Positions 9,312 through 18,958 of a stretch of 42,620 nt of DNA are shown here, one piece after another. Under the pieces are notes generated by a model. That model saw nothing but the letters and a program-made list of their open reading frames with translations. It was not told the DNA's origin and ran no database searches. Source of the DNA: an uncultured Pelagibacteraceae bacterium. Its GTDB lineage: Bacteria > Pseudomonadota > Alphaproteobacteria > Pelagibacterales > Pelagibacteraceae. Both the position numbers and the translations under genes were made by a program. Positions within the stretch are counted from its first letter, which is position 1, and every line of letters begins with the position of its first letter. The stretch lies in assembly GCA_902585415.1 (NCBI GenBank), contig CACIDN010000008.1, positions 1-42,620 on the forward strand, written 5' to 3'.

Positions 9312-10768
9312 TGTCCAATATAACAGATTTAAAATTAGTTGAACTTGTAGACAAAATTAAAAAAAAAGAATTATCATCAGCTGAGGTAACTATTGCTTTT
9401 ATTAATAGATCACAAAAATCAAAAAAACTTAATGCTTATATTTATGAAAATTATGAAAATGCAATAAAAAAAGCAAAAATATTTGATCAAAAACCAGACT
9501 TTAAAAAAAAATTACCTGGTATACCTATTGCTGTAAAAGACCTTTTTTGTACAAAAAATATAAAAACGACAGCTGGTAGTAAAATTCTTGAAAATTTTAT
9601 TCCAACTTACGAGTCAACAGTAACTCAAAATATTTTAGATGAAGGAGGCATTATAATTGGAAAGTTAAATTGTGACGAATTTGCAATGGGTTCTTCTAAT
9701 GAAACAAGTTATTTTGGTAACGTTCAAAATCCAGTATCTGAGAATTTAGTACCTGGTGGATCTTCTGGTGGTTCATCATCAGCACTGGCTGCAAAATTAA
9801 CACCAGCAACAATAGGTACAGATACAGGTGGATCTATTAGACAACCAGCGTCCTTTACTGGTACAGTTGGTTTAAAACCGACATACGGCAGTTGCTCCAG
9901 GTATGGTATAGTAGCATTTGCATCATCTTTGGATCAAGCAGGACCCATGACTCATGATGTCAAAGATTGTTCTTTGATGTTCCAAATTATGAGTTCTTAC
10001 GATACAAAAGACTCAACTTCTGTTGAATTCAAAAGAGAAAACTATTTAAACAATTTAAATGAGAATATTAAAGGAAAAAAAATAGGCATACCAAAAGAAT
10101 ATAGGGTTGATGGAATGCCAAAAGAAATTGATGAGCTATGGGAAAAAGGAATAAAAATTATTAAAGAAAATGGAGGTCAAATTGTTGAGATAAGTTTACC
10201 TAATACCAATTATGCTTTACCAACATATTACATTGTAGCTCCTGCAGAAGCCTCATCAAATCTTGCTCGATATGATGGTGTAAAATATGGTTTTAGATCA
10301 AAAGGTGAAAATCTTATAGATATGTACGAAAAAACAAGATCAGAAGGTTTTGGTGATGAAGTAAAGCGAAGAATAATGATAGGAACATATGTTTTATCAT
10401 CAGGTTATTATGATGCATATTATTTAAAAGCACAAAAAGTAAGAAGACTAATCAAAAATGATTTTGATGAAGCTTATAAAAAAGTAGACGCTATATTAAC
10501 TCCATCTACGCCTAGCTCTGCTTTTAAAATTGGAGAAAAATTAAACGATCCAGTATCAATGTATTTGAATGATATTTTTACAGTTCCAATTAATCTTGCA
10601 GGCTTACCTGCTATATCAATTCCAGCAGGTCATGATAAAAAAGGTTACCCACTAGGTTTACAAGTTATTGGAAAAGCATTTGATGAGCAAAGTATTTTAA
10701 ATATCGCATTTGCTTTAGAAAAAAATATAAGCTTTAAAAATAATATAACTGATTGGTGGATTAAGTGA
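9308..10768 (+). CDS. gatA: Asp/Glu-tRNA amidotransferase subunit A
   Basis: GatA is the glutaminase/amidase subunit that releases ammonia from glutamine for GatB. The 486-residue protein has the amidase-signature catalytic triad: Lys77 in [10 protein letters not shown], the cis-Ser in the [10 protein letters not shown] stretch (about Ser152) and the nucleophile Ser176 in [10 protein letters not shown]. The two tandem ATGs at 9308 and 9311 are both possible starts; the first overlaps gatC by four bases. The stop overlaps the GTG start of gatB (GTGA at 10765-10768). Length and motifs are normal. Confidence 0.97.
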   Translation: MMSNITDLKLVELVDKIKKKELSSAEVTIAFINRSQKSKKLNAYIYENYENAIKKAKIFDQKPDFKKKLPGIPIAVKDLFCTKNIKTTAGSKILENFIPTYESTVTQNILDEGGIIIGKLNCDEFAMGSSNETSYFGNVQNPVSENLVPGGSSGGSSSALAAKLTPATIGTDTGGSIRQPASFTGTVGLKPTYGSCSRYGIVAFASSLDQAGPMTHDVKDCSLMFQIMSSYDTKDSTSVEFKRENYLNNLNENIKGKKIGIPKEYRVDGMPKEIDELWEKGIKIIKENGGQIVEISLPNTNYALPTYYIVAPAEASSNLARYDGVKYGFRSKGENLIDMYEKTRSEGFGDEVKRRIMIGTYVLSSGYYDAYYLKAQKVRRLIKNDFDEAYKKVDAILTPSTPSSAFKIGEKLNDPVSMYLNDIFTVPINLAGLPAISIPAGHDKKGYPLGLQVIGKAFDEQSILNIAFALEKNISFKNNITDWWIK

Positions 10769-12231
10769 GTAAGAATAATGGTGAATATCTTATAACAAGA
10801 AATGATAACAAGTATGAAGTTATTATTGGTCTTGAAGTTCATGCACAAGTCTTATCTGAGTCTAAATTATTTTCAGCTTCATCAACAAAATTTGGGTCTG
10901 AACCTAATACCCAAGTAAGTTTAGTCGATGCAGCATTTCCAGGAATGTTACCAGTAATTAATGAACATTGTATTAAACAAGCTATCAAAACAGGTATTGG
11001 ATTAAAGGCTAAGATTAACAAAAGATCAATATTTGACCGAAAAAATTATTTTTATGCTGATTTGCCTCAAGGCTACCAAATTTCTCAATATAAAAATCCA
11101 ATTATAGGCGAGGGATCTATTACATTAGACATGCCAAATGGTGAAAAAAATATCAGAATTGAAAGACTCCATTTGGAGCAAGATGCAGGAAAAAGTATCC
11201 ATGATATAGATCCTCAAAATACATTAGTTGACTTGAATAGATCAGGTGTAGCTTTAATGGAAATAGTTAGCAAACCCGATTTAAGATCTTTAGACGAAGT
11301 AAATGCATATATTAAAAAATTAAGATCGATAATGAGATATTTAGGAACTTGCGATGGTAATATGCAAGAAGGCTCATTAAGGGCCGATGTAAACGTTTCT
11401 GTACGAAAAAAAGGAGATAAAAAATTAGGTACAAGATGTGAAATTAAAAATGTTAATTCTATAAAATTCATGCAAATGGCAATAGATTTCGAGGCTAATC
11501 GTCAAGTAGATGTAATTGAAGAGGGTGGCTCTATTGATCAAGAAACAAGATTATTCGATACTAAAAAAAATGAAACAAGATCTATGAGATCTAAAGAAGA
11601 TGCACATGATTATAGATATTTTCCAGATCCAGATCTTTTACCGCTTGAATTAAATGATAATTATATAGATAAAATAAAAAAAGATATTCCTGAGCTTCCT
11701 GATGAAAAAAAGAAAAGATTTATTGAAAAATTTAAATTATCACCTTATGAGGCAAATATACTAGTCTCTGACATTGAAATTTCAAAATATTTTGAGGATG
11801 TTTCAAAAAACTCTGATGTAAAATTAGCCACAAACTGGATAACGGGTGAATTATTTGCATTATTAAATGAACAAAATATTGAAATAACGGAAAGTCCAAT
11901 TTCCTCTAAAAATTTATCAAAATTAATTAATTTAATCAAAGATGGAACCATTTCAGGTAAGATTGCTAAATCTGTGTTTGAAATAATGAGAGATGGAGAC
12001 AAAGATCCAATAACTATTGTAGAGGAAAAAGGTTTAAAACAACAAAGTGATCCTAAGGAATTGGAAAATATAATTAATAAAGTAATTTCAGAAAACCCAG
12101 AAAATGTTGAAGCATATAAATCTGGAAAAGATAGGTTATTTGGTTTTTTTGTTGGTCAAGTAATGAAAAATTCTGGTGGCAAGGCAAATCCAAAACTTGT
12201 TAATGAAATCCTAAAAAAAAAATTAAATTAA
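10765..12231 (+). CDS. gatB: Asp/Glu-tRNA amidotransferase subunit B
   Basis: GatB activates the misacylated glutamate or aspartate by phosphorylation and amidates it with ammonia channelled from GatA. The 488-residue protein has the early motif [12 protein letters not shown] near 18-29, [18 protein letters not shown] near 91-108 (split into LPKGYQISQ-like elements), the HLEQDAGKS metal site near 136, and the C-terminal YqeY-like tRNA-binding domain ending with [16 protein letters not shown]. It starts with GTG at 10765 overlapping the gatA stop; this start keeps the N-terminus at family length. One base separates its stop from the following methyltransferase gene. Confidence 0.97.
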   Translation: MSKNNGEYLITRNDNKYEVIIGLEVHAQVLSESKLFSASSTKFGSEPNTQVSLVDAAFPGMLPVINEHCIKQAIKTGIGLKAKINKRSIFDRKNYFYADLPQGYQISQYKNPIIGEGSITLDMPNGEKNIRIERLHLEQDAGKSIHDIDPQNTLVDLNRSGVALMEIVSKPDLRSLDEVNAYIKKLRSIMRYLGTCDGNMQEGSLRADVNVSVRKKGDKKLGTRCEIKNVNSIKFMQMAIDFEANRQVDVIEEGGSIDQETRLFDTKKNETRSMRSKEDAHDYRYFPDPDLLPLELNDNYIDKIKKDIPELPDEKKKRFIEKFKLSPYEANILVSDIEISKYFEDVSKNSDVKLATNWITGELFALLNEQNIEITESPISSKNLSKLINLIKDGTISGKIAKSVFEIMRDGDKDPITIVEEKGLKQQSDPKELENIINKVISENPENVEAYKSGKDRLFGFFVGQVMKNSGGKANPKLVNEILKKKLN

Positions 12232-12232
12232 A

Positions 12233-12889
12233 ATGGGTTCTAACCTTCAGATTAATAAAAAAATTGAAAAGTATATTAATGATAATTCATTAAAACTTCA
12301 TCCAGTACAGAGGGAGGTTATAGAATATAATGAGAATCTTGGTGAAATTAAAAAAATGCAAATCTCTATTAGCCAATGTCATTTCTTACATTTAATAATT
12401 AAAATTTATAATCCTACTAATATTTTAGAGCTTGGTACATTTACAGGATTAAGTACTTTAACAATGGGGCTAGCAATGAATAAAAATGCTTTTTTAACTG
12501 CAATAGACAAAAACAAGGATACATCCAATATTGCAAAAAATTTTTTTATTAAAGCTAAACTTGAAAATAAAATTAATTTAATAGTAAGAAACGCAAACGA
12601 GAGCATAAAAGATTTAATTAAAAATAAAAAGATTTATGATCTTATATTTATAGATGCAGACAAAGAAAATTATATAAATTATTTTGAAAATTCTTTAAAA
12701 TTATTAAATAAGTCAGGATTAATAATTACTGATAATGTATTATGGTATGGAGATGTTGTCGATAAAAATAAAAATGATAAATTAACTAAAATAATACGTG
12801 AATTTAATTCCTTTGTTTATAATGATCATCGTGTTGAAAGTCTTATTTTACCTCTAGGTGATGGTTTATCTGTATGTAGAAAAATATAA
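12233..12889 (+). CDS. Class I SAM-dependent O-methyltransferase (Methyltransf_3/COMT-like)
   Basis: The 218-residue protein belongs to the caffeoyl-CoA/catechol O-methyltransferase-like family, cytosolic enzymes using a divalent metal and S-adenosylmethionine. Visible features are the SAM-binding motif ILELGTFTGLSTL near 62-74, the acidic residue in LTAIDK near 88, the metal-binding IFIDADKENY near 137-146 and TDNVLWYG.V near 164-173, where Asp and Asn normally complete the metal site. Family members act on catechols, small phenolics or, in a few bacteria, tRNA hydroxyuridine (TrmR). It sits between gatB (one-base gap) and trhO (one-base overlap). Because trhO hydroxylates U34, a tRNA role is worth considering, but the substrate is not established. 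Confidence 0.85.
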   Translation: MGSNLQINKKIEKYINDNSLKLHPVQREVIEYNENLGEIKKMQISISQCHFLHLIIKIYNPTNILELGTFTGLSTLTMGLAMNKNAFLTAIDKNKDTSNIAKNFFIKAKLENKINLIVRNANESIKDLIKNKKIYDLIFIDADKENYINYFENSLKLLNKSGLIITDNVLWYGDVVDKNKNDKLTKIIREFNSFVYNDHRVESLILPLGDGLSVCRKI

Positions 12890-13791
12890 TGTTTGCTATT
12901 TTAGGATTTTATAAATTTAAAAAAATTACAAATTTAAATAAAAAAAAAAAATTGTTAAAAAAGTTATTTACAATTGAAAAGATTAGAGGTTCAATAATAT
13001 TATCCAACGAGGGCGTAAATAGCACTATAAGTTTTAATAATAATCAATACGATTTAATAAATAATCATTTAAAAAAAATATTAAATATTAAAAATTTTGA
13101 TAATGAAAATTTGTCATTTTGTAAATATCAAGCCTTTCACAAGGGTAAAATAAAGATAAAAAAAGAATTAGTACCAATAGGTATTAAATTAAATAAAAGA
13201 ATTTTAAATAATCAAATTGAACCAAAAAAATGGAATGAATTTATAAAAAAAAAAAATACTGTACTTATTGATACAAGGAAGGGTTTTGAATACAGAGTAG
13301 GTACATTTAAAGGTTCTGTAAATCCCAAAATTAAAAACTTTAGAGATTTTCCAAAATTTTTTAAAACTTTAAAAAAAGATAACAATATTGCAATGTTTTG
13401 TACGGGTGGTATCAGATGTGAAAAAGCAAGTTTCTATCTTAGAAAAAGAGGTTTTAAAAATGTTTACCAGTTAAATGGAGGAATTATTAATTATCTAAAT
13501 GTAATTGATAAAAAAAAAAGTATGTGGAAAGGTGATTGTTTTGTATTTGACAATAGAGTTTCAGTTAAACATGGTCTTAAACCGGGCAATTTAAAAATAT
13601 GTGCAGGTTGCAGAGAACCAATTTCTAGTTTAGAAATTAAATCTAACAAATATGAAGAAGGTGTGACTTGTCCTAATTGCTTTAGTTTATTAAGCGATGA
13701 TCAAAAAAAAAGATTTAGAATGAGACAACAACAAATTCAAATTCAAAAAAAATTGTGTAAAAAATATTTTTACCAGAGAGAATTTAAATAA
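12889..13791 (+). CDS. trhO: tRNA uridine(34) hydroxylase (rhodanese-fold TrhO/YceA)
   Basis: TrhO introduces oxygen at C5 of uridine 34 in certain tRNAs, the first step to 5-methoxy- or carboxymethoxy-uridine. The 300-residue protein has the N-terminal acylphosphatase-like domain (GSIILSNEGVNSTIS near 34-48), then a rhodanese domain with DTRKGFEYRVGTFKGS near 128 and the active-site loop FCTGGIRCEKAS at 170-181 with Cys171 and Cys177 intact. A C-terminal Cys4 segment (ICAGC and CPNC) follows. It is about 50 residues shorter than the E. coli protein. The start overlaps the preceding stop (TAATG) and the next gene begins after one base, so it is translationally linked to its neighbours. Confidence 0.92.
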   Translation: MFAILGFYKFKKITNLNKKKKLLKKLFTIEKIRGSIILSNEGVNSTISFNNNQYDLINNHLKKILNIKNFDNENLSFCKYQAFHKGKIKIKKELVPIGIKLNKRILNNQIEPKKWNEFIKKKNTVLIDTRKGFEYRVGTFKGSVNPKIKNFRDFPKFFKTLKKDNNIAMFCTGGIRCEKASFYLRKRGFKNVYQLNGGIINYLNVIDKKKSMWKGDCFVFDNRVSVKHGLKPGNLKICAGCREPISSLEIKSNKYEEGVTCPNCFSLLSDDQKKRFRMRQQQIQIQKKLCKKYFYQREFK

Positions 13792-13792
13792 C

Positions 13793-15154
13793 ATGGATTT
13801 ACTTAAAGATAATATACCTCTATTGGTTCGCAAGTTAGCTTTACCTGCTATGGTTGGTATGCTTTTTCAAACATTATATAATATTGTCGATACTTTTTAT
13901 GCAGGAAAAATATCTCCTGAAGCACTTGCAGCACTAAGTAAATCATTTCCAATTTACTTTATCATCGTTGCATCCTCAATTGGTGTTACAGTTGCTGGAA
14001 CATCTTTAATAGGAAATAGTATAGGCGAAAATAATAAAAAAAATATTTTAAATTATTTTACTCATATTTTGTATTTTGCAATTTTAGTTTCATTATTAAT
14101 AGGTTTTTTAGGCCTTTCTTTTTCTGATGATGTTTTTCGATTAATGGTCACAACTAAAGAGGTTACAAATCTAGGTCTGGAATACACAAATATTATTTTT
14201 TCTGGTTCAGTATTATTTATATTAGTTGTTGCATTAAACTCTATGCTTCATGCAGAAGGTGATACAAAAACTTATAGAAATGTTTTGATTTTATGTTTTT
14301 TTATTAATTTAATATTAAATCCAATTTTAATTTTTGGATTATTTTTTTTTCCTGTATTAGGAGTAAAAGGTATAGCAATATCAACTATAGTCTCTCAACT
14401 TGTTGCATTTATTATAATTCTTTTAAAAGTTGTTAATAATAAGAAAATAAAAGAAATAACTATAGAATACTTTAAACCAAAATTATTCTATTTTATAAAT
14501 ATTTTTTTCACATCTATGCCAATAATAGTATCAATATTTGCATACTCTATAACATCTGCAATTGTGTTAGCCTATATAGGACAATCAGGTGAATATGCTG
14601 TAGCGGGTTACGGAGCAGGAACCAGATTAGAGCAGGTTTTGTTGTTACCTATTTTAGGTATTAATACTGCTATAATATCTATTATATCGCAAAATTTTGG
14701 AGCCAATCAAATAGATAGAATTAAAGAGGCTTATTTTACATCAATAAAATATTCTTTTTTTATAATGTTAAGTTCTGGACTAATTTTATATTTATTTTCA
14801 GATTTATTTATGAGTTTTTTTTCAAAAGATCCAATTGTATTAGAATATGGCTCAAATTACTTAAAAATATGCGCTTTTATACTGCCAGCATATCCAATTT
14901 TTTTTCTTTCTAACGGTTTATTTATGGCAATAAAGAAGTCTGAAAATGCCATGATCTCAAATTTATTTAGAAACGGTTTTAATCCACTATTAGTCTATTT
15001 TATTGCAAAATACTTTAATGCATCATTTGAATCCTTTTTTTGGATTTGGGCGGCTGTAAATTGGATTTTTTCACTAACCTATTTTAGCATTTTAATATTT
15101 TACTTAAAAAATAAATTATATAAACCTAGCACTATCGTTAATCCACAACCATAA
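13793..15154 (+). CDS. MATE-family multidrug/metabolite efflux transporter
   Basis: The 453-residue integral membrane protein has about twelve hydrophobic spans in two repeats, as in MATE (multi-antimicrobial extrusion) carriers, which export compounds in exchange for H+ or Na+. The N-terminal half begins near PLLVRKLALPAMVGMLFQTL, with the family element NIVDTFYAGKISPEALAALS near 26-45. The C-terminal half contains GYGAGTRLEQVLLLP near 270. The substrate cannot be read from sequence. It is the last gene of the gatC run. Its final 13 codons overlap the end of soxG on the other strand by 39 bases, so the last dozen residues are overprinted on a conserved part of SoxG. Confidence 0.9.
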   Translation: MDLLKDNIPLLVRKLALPAMVGMLFQTLYNIVDTFYAGKISPEALAALSKSFPIYFIIVASSIGVTVAGTSLIGNSIGENNKKNILNYFTHILYFAILVSLLIGFLGLSFSDDVFRLMVTTKEVTNLGLEYTNIIFSGSVLFILVVALNSMLHAEGDTKTYRNVLILCFFINLILNPILIFGLFFFPVLGVKGIAISTIVSQLVAFIIILLKVVNNKKIKEITIEYFKPKLFYFINIFFTSMPIIVSIFAYSITSAIVLAYIGQSGEYAVAGYGAGTRLEQVLLLPILGINTAIISIISQNFGANQIDRIKEAYFTSIKYSFFIMLSSGLILYLFSDLFMSFFSKDPIVLEYGSNYLKICAFILPAYPIFFLSNGLFMAIKKSENAMISNLFRNGFNPLLVYFIAKYFNASFESFFWIWAAVNWIFSLTYFSILIFYLKNKLYKPSTIVNPQP

Positions 15155-15679
15155 ATCCTCTGAAAATGACCTTCTTACAAAAAGATTTAAATTATCGTCT
15201 TCTTTATGATGAAGAATTACATCTATACGATTAACTATTGTTTGAGCAACTGACCCTTTTTTATTTTTGAAATCATTAAAATTATAAGGACAACTTTTTG
15301 ATAATAAATCATATACTTTATTTCCATTTAGATTAATCATTACCCAATGATCAGAAACATTTGTTACAGCTCCTTGATTTAATTTTGAAATTTCATTAAA
15401 TAATTTATCTTCCAAATTTGTTTGATCATCCAAACTCATCTCTTTATCATTAGAGTAAATTAACCACTCATCTGAACTCAACCACAATAAATTAAATTTT
15501 TCGTTACCAGATGAAGTATTTGCTTCATTTGGTGGTAAAATTGATAATATTTTCCCAATTTTTGTAGAGAATTCCCTTTTATTACTTCTAAGGTTAATTT
15601 TAATTATGGGCTCAACTTCAATAATATTTAGATCATTGTATTTTTTTTCTTCCTTAATTGGTGAATTAAAATTAAGCAT
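15116..15679 (-). CDS. soxG: Sarcosine oxidase gamma subunit family protein
   Basis: SoxG is the gamma subunit of the heterotetrameric (alpha-beta-gamma-delta) sarcosine oxidase, with a fold related to the aminomethyltransferase domain; it packs against the alpha subunit. The 187-residue protein is divergent at the N-terminus. It shows the usual middle (LWLSSDEWLIYS near 80-91, NQGAVTNVSDHWVMINLNG near 112) and the conserved C-terminal FVRRSFSEDLWLWI. Its start overlaps soxA by eight bases. It is the last gene of the soxBDAG order. The 3' end overlaps the MATE gene tail-to-tail. The homologous N-methylglutamate dehydrogenase delta subunit is the main alternative. Confidence 0.88.
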   Translation of the reverse strand: MLNFNSPIKEEKKYNDLNIIEVEPIIKINLRSNKREFSTKIGKILSILPPNEANTSSGNEKFNLLWLSSDEWLIYSNDKEMSLDDQTNLEDKLFNEISKLNQGAVTNVSDHWVMINLNGNKVYDLLSKSCPYNFNDFKNKKGSVAQTIVNRIDVILHHKEDDNLNLFVRRSFSEDLWLWINDSARFI

Positions 15680-18600
15680 TTAATCTTTTATTTTCCTTAT
15701 CATAAAAAACAGTGTCAGTAATAGTTACATTAATATTTTTATTTTCCATAGGAACTATTAATTTTTTACCTTTTAATTTTTTTCCACTCCTCACTACAGC
15801 TAGAGCAATAGATTTATTAAGATTTGGACTAAAATAACTAGAGGTAACATGACCTAACATTTCTATTGGCTTATCTAAGCTTTCAACAAGTTGTGCTCCT
15901 TCTTCTAAAACTTCCTTTGGATCATCTGTTAATAAACCAACCAATTGTTTTCTATCCTCTCTTATCGTATCACTTCTGTATAATGATCTTTTACCTATAA
16001 AATCATATTTCTTTTTACCAATAATCCAGTCCATTTGAAGGTCTGAAGGTGTTAATGTTCCATCAGTATCTTGACCGGTAATTATGAAACCTTTTTCAGC
16101 TCTTAGTAAATGCATAGTTTCAGTTCCATATGGTGTAATATTAAATTCTTTACCTGCTTCTATACATCTTTCCCAAACATCTTTCGCATAATTAGACTGA
16201 ACATTAATTTCGTAACTATGTTCTCCAGTAAAACTTATTCTCATAATTCGACATTTAACATTATTTATTTTTGAATTTTTAAAGGACATGTGCGGGAAAC
16301 TTTGATCTGAAAGATCTAAATTTGGTATTACTTTTTTAATAATTTTTTTAGAATTTGGTCCGCAAATGCTCATAGTTGAATATTGATCTGTAACAGTAGT
16401 TAAATATACATTTAATTCTGGCCATTCTGTTTGTAAATAATCTTCAAGTTTTGATAAAACGTTAGCTGCACCACCGGTTGTGGTTGACATTATATAATGA
16501 TTTTCTGCAAGTCTTGTTGTTACACCATCATCATAAACCATACCATCTTCATTTAGCATTAAACCATATCTACATTTTCCTATGGCAAGTTTTGACCATG
16601 CGTTTGTATAAACTCTATTTAAAAATTCAGATGCATCTTCGCCCTGAATATCAATTTTTCCTAGAGTAGAGGCATCAAGTATGCCGGCACTTTCTCTTGC
16701 TGCTTTACTTTCTCTTTGCACAGATTGATGCATTGTTTCTCCATTCTTTGGAAAATACCAAGGTCTTTTCCACTGTCCGACATTTTCAAATTCTGCTTTA
16801 TTTTTCACATGCCAATCATGAATAGCTGTTCTTCTTGTATGGTCAAAAAACTTACCAACATTTCTTCCTACTATTGCTCCAAATGTTAACGGTGTATAAG
16901 GTGGTCTAAAGGTAGTTGTGCCTAGATCACCCATATTTGTACCAGTTGTATCAGCGATTATACCCAGTGCATGCATATTTGACAGTTTACCCTGGTCAGT
17001 TCCCATTCCCGTTGTAGTATATCTTTTTACGTGTTCTATTGATTTAAAGCCTTCTCTTAGAGCTAGTTTTACATCTTTAGCAGTTGAGTCATTTTGAAAA
17101 TCTAAGAATGGCTTTGTTTTAGATATAGGTTTATTAGAAGGTAACAACCAAATATTTCTTTTTTGTTTTTCTTTTGAACATTTAATATTTAAATTTTCAA
17201 AATCATTTTTATCTAAGCCAAGAAAAATTTTAATATTTTTAACAGTATTATTTATAACATCATCTAATTCAAAATCTCCATTTGAGGACCCCACACTAAT
17301 TTGTTTTGATGGTGTTTTATTTTCATCAGGGATGAACACATTATCATTATTCCTAAATTTTAATTTTCCACCTGATTGAGTAAATAAATGAACCATTGGT
17401 GTCCATCCACCAGAAATTCCTAAACAATCACTTTTATACGTAATTTTATTACCAACAACACTCCCTCCATCTTTTGATAACTTCATAACATCGAAAGATT
17501 TAATTCTTTTGTATCCATCTGTATCAATTACGGTATATCCTTTTAATATTTTAATACCTGATTTTTCTACTTGTTCAGAAAGTATAGAGTTGGAATCTTC
17601 CCGAATATCAATAATTACTTTAACTTTAACTCCACTTTTATTTAATGAAATTGCTGTTTCATAAGCACTATCATTATTGGTAAATAATGAAATATTTTCT
17701 CCAGTCTTTACCCCATAGTAATCAATGTATTTTTTTATAGATGATGATAAAATTACACCAGGTCTATCATTATTACTAAAAACTAAAGGACGTTCAATGG
17801 CGCCAGTTGCTATTACAACTTTTTTTGCTCTTATTTTCCACAACCTTTGTCTAATTTTTCCTTTTCTTTCATCAATGTTTAAATGATCGATTAAATTTTC
17901 TCTCGCTAAAAGATAATTATAACCATGAAAAGCAGCAACACTTGTTCTATGTTTAATTGTTAAGTTTGGTATTTTATTTAGCGTCTCTATTTGTTTTTTT
18001 AACCATACATTTGAGTTTTCATTATTTATTTTAAAAATATCATCATCTTGATATATTGTTGATCCACCAAGATAATCTTTATCATCTATCAGCATTGTGT
18101 TAAGCCCTTTTGCTACTGATAATTTAGCTGATAATATACCAGAGATACCACCACCAATTACTAAAACATCACAATGTACATACTGATGATCATACAAATC
18201 TTGATCTGGTTTAGTTGGAGATTTACCTAATCCAGCTGAATGTCTAATAAAAAATTCATATTTTTCCCAAAAACTTGCAGGCCACATAAAAGTTTTATAA
18301 TAAAATCCCGCAGGTAGAAGAGGGGATAAAAAATTATTTATACCCCCAATATCAAAATTTATACTTGGCCAACAGTTTTGGCTAAAAGCCTCTAAACCTT
18401 CATATAATTCAATTTCAGTGGCCCTTACATTTGGTTCAGTCAATGAGGAGTCTTTTCCTACTTGAACAATTGCATTAGGTTCCTCTGATCCACAAGTCAT
18501 AATTCCTCTTGGTCTGTGATATTTAAAACTTCTTCCAACTAAATGAATATTGTTTGCTAGTAAAGCAGAGGCTAATGTATCACCCTTGTACCCAAAAAGT

Positions 18601-18680
18601 TTTTTACCGTTAAATTTAAAAGAAATTCTAATAGTTTGATCTATAAAGTTGTTTTTATTAATTCTTAAGTTGTTAATCAT
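15672..18680 (-). CDS. soxA: Sarcosine oxidase alpha subunit family protein
   Basis: The large subunit of the heterotetrameric oxidase carries an NAD/FAD-type module and a folate-binding domain that captures the methyl carbon as 5,10-methylene-tetrahydrofolate. The 1002-residue protein has an N-terminal ferredoxin-like domain (GDTLASALLANN, then RSFKYHRPRGIMTCG near 50-64) and a Rossmann motif VLVIGGGISG at 172-181. The second half is GcvT-like and begins around residue 640 (ESAGILDASTLGKIDIQG), with GEHSYEINV and GTETMHLLRAEKGF further on. Length is normal. It lies two bases after soxD. In combination with soxB and glycine-using genes, a role in methylated-amine/glycine-betaine catabolism is likely. 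N-methylglutamate dehydrogenase gamma subunit is the closest alternative. Confidence 0.92.
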   Translation of the reverse strand: MINNLRINKNNFIDQTIRISFKFNGKKLFGYKGDTLASALLANNIHLVGRSFKYHRPRGIMTCGSEEPNAIVQVGKDSSLTEPNVRATEIELYEGLEAFSQNCWPSINFDIGGINNFLSPLLPAGFYYKTFMWPASFWEKYEFFIRHSAGLGKSPTKPDQDLYDHQYVHCDVLVIGGGISGILSAKLSVAKGLNTMLIDDKDYLGGSTIYQDDDIFKINNENSNVWLKKQIETLNKIPNLTIKHRTSVAAFHGYNYLLARENLIDHLNIDERKGKIRQRLWKIRAKKVVIATGAIERPLVFSNNDRPGVILSSSIKKYIDYYGVKTGENISLFTNNDSAYETAISLNKSGVKVKVIIDIREDSNSILSEQVEKSGIKILKGYTVIDTDGYKRIKSFDVMKLSKDGGSVVGNKITYKSDCLGISGGWTPMVHLFTQSGGKLKFRNNDNVFIPDENKTPSKQISVGSSNGDFELDDVINNTVKNIKIFLGLDKNDFENLNIKCSKEKQKRNIWLLPSNKPISKTKPFLDFQNDSTAKDVKLALREGFKSIEHVKRYTTTGMGTDQGKLSNMHALGIIADTTGTNMGDLGTTTFRPPYTPLTFGAIVGRNVGKFFDHTRRTAIHDWHVKNKAEFENVGQWKRPWYFPKNGETMHQSVQRESKAARESAGILDASTLGKIDIQGEDASEFLNRVYTNAWSKLAIGKCRYGLMLNEDGMVYDDGVTTRLAENHYIMSTTTGGAANVLSKLEDYLQTEWPELNVYLTTVTDQYSTMSICGPNSKKIIKKVIPNLDLSDQSFPHMSFKNSKINNVKCRIMRISFTGEHSYEINVQSNYAKDVWERCIEAGKEFNITPYGTETMHLLRAEKGFIITGQDTDGTLTPSDLQMDWIIGKKKYDFIGKRSLYRSDTIREDRKQLVGLLTDDPKEVLEEGAQLVESLDKPIEMLGHVTSSYFSPNLNKSIALAVVRSGKKLKGKKLIVPMENKNINVTITDTVFYDKENKRLNA

Positions 18681-18682
18681 AA

Positions 18683-18958
18683 TTATTTTATAGGTGGTCT
18701 TTCTCCCATTTTATAAACTGCATGGATTTTATCATTAGAGGTGTCTCTAACAACATTAAACCATTTTCTACATCCATGTATGTGGTTCCATCTTTCAAAT
18801 TGAATACCTTTTATATTTTTTCGCATAAAAAGATATTCAGCCCATTGATCGTCACTTAATTCTGTAGGTTGTTTTGGTCTTTCAATGTGAGCTTCGCCTC
18901 CACAAGAAAATTCTGATTGATCTCTCTCACCGCAATATGGACAATTGATTATAAACAT
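18683..18958 (-). CDS. soxD: Sarcosine oxidase delta subunit family protein
   Basis: SoxD is the small zinc-binding subunit of heterotetrameric sarcosine oxidase. The 91-residue protein has the zinc-site start [17 protein letters not shown] (Cys6, Cys9), a glycine-rich CGGEAH element, the conserved DDQWAEYLFMRKN segment and HIHGCRKWFNVVRDT, which supplies the remaining ligands (His and Cys). The gene order soxB-soxD-soxA-soxG matches the canonical operon; its start overlaps the soxB stop by one base. The same architecture occurs in N-methylglutamate dehydrogenase, so family membership is firmer than the substrate. Confidence 0.93.
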   Translation of the reverse strand: MFIINCPYCGERDQSEFSCGGEAHIERPKQPTELSDDQWAEYLFMRKNIKGIQFERWNHIHGCRKWFNVVRDTSNDKIHAVYKMGERPPIK

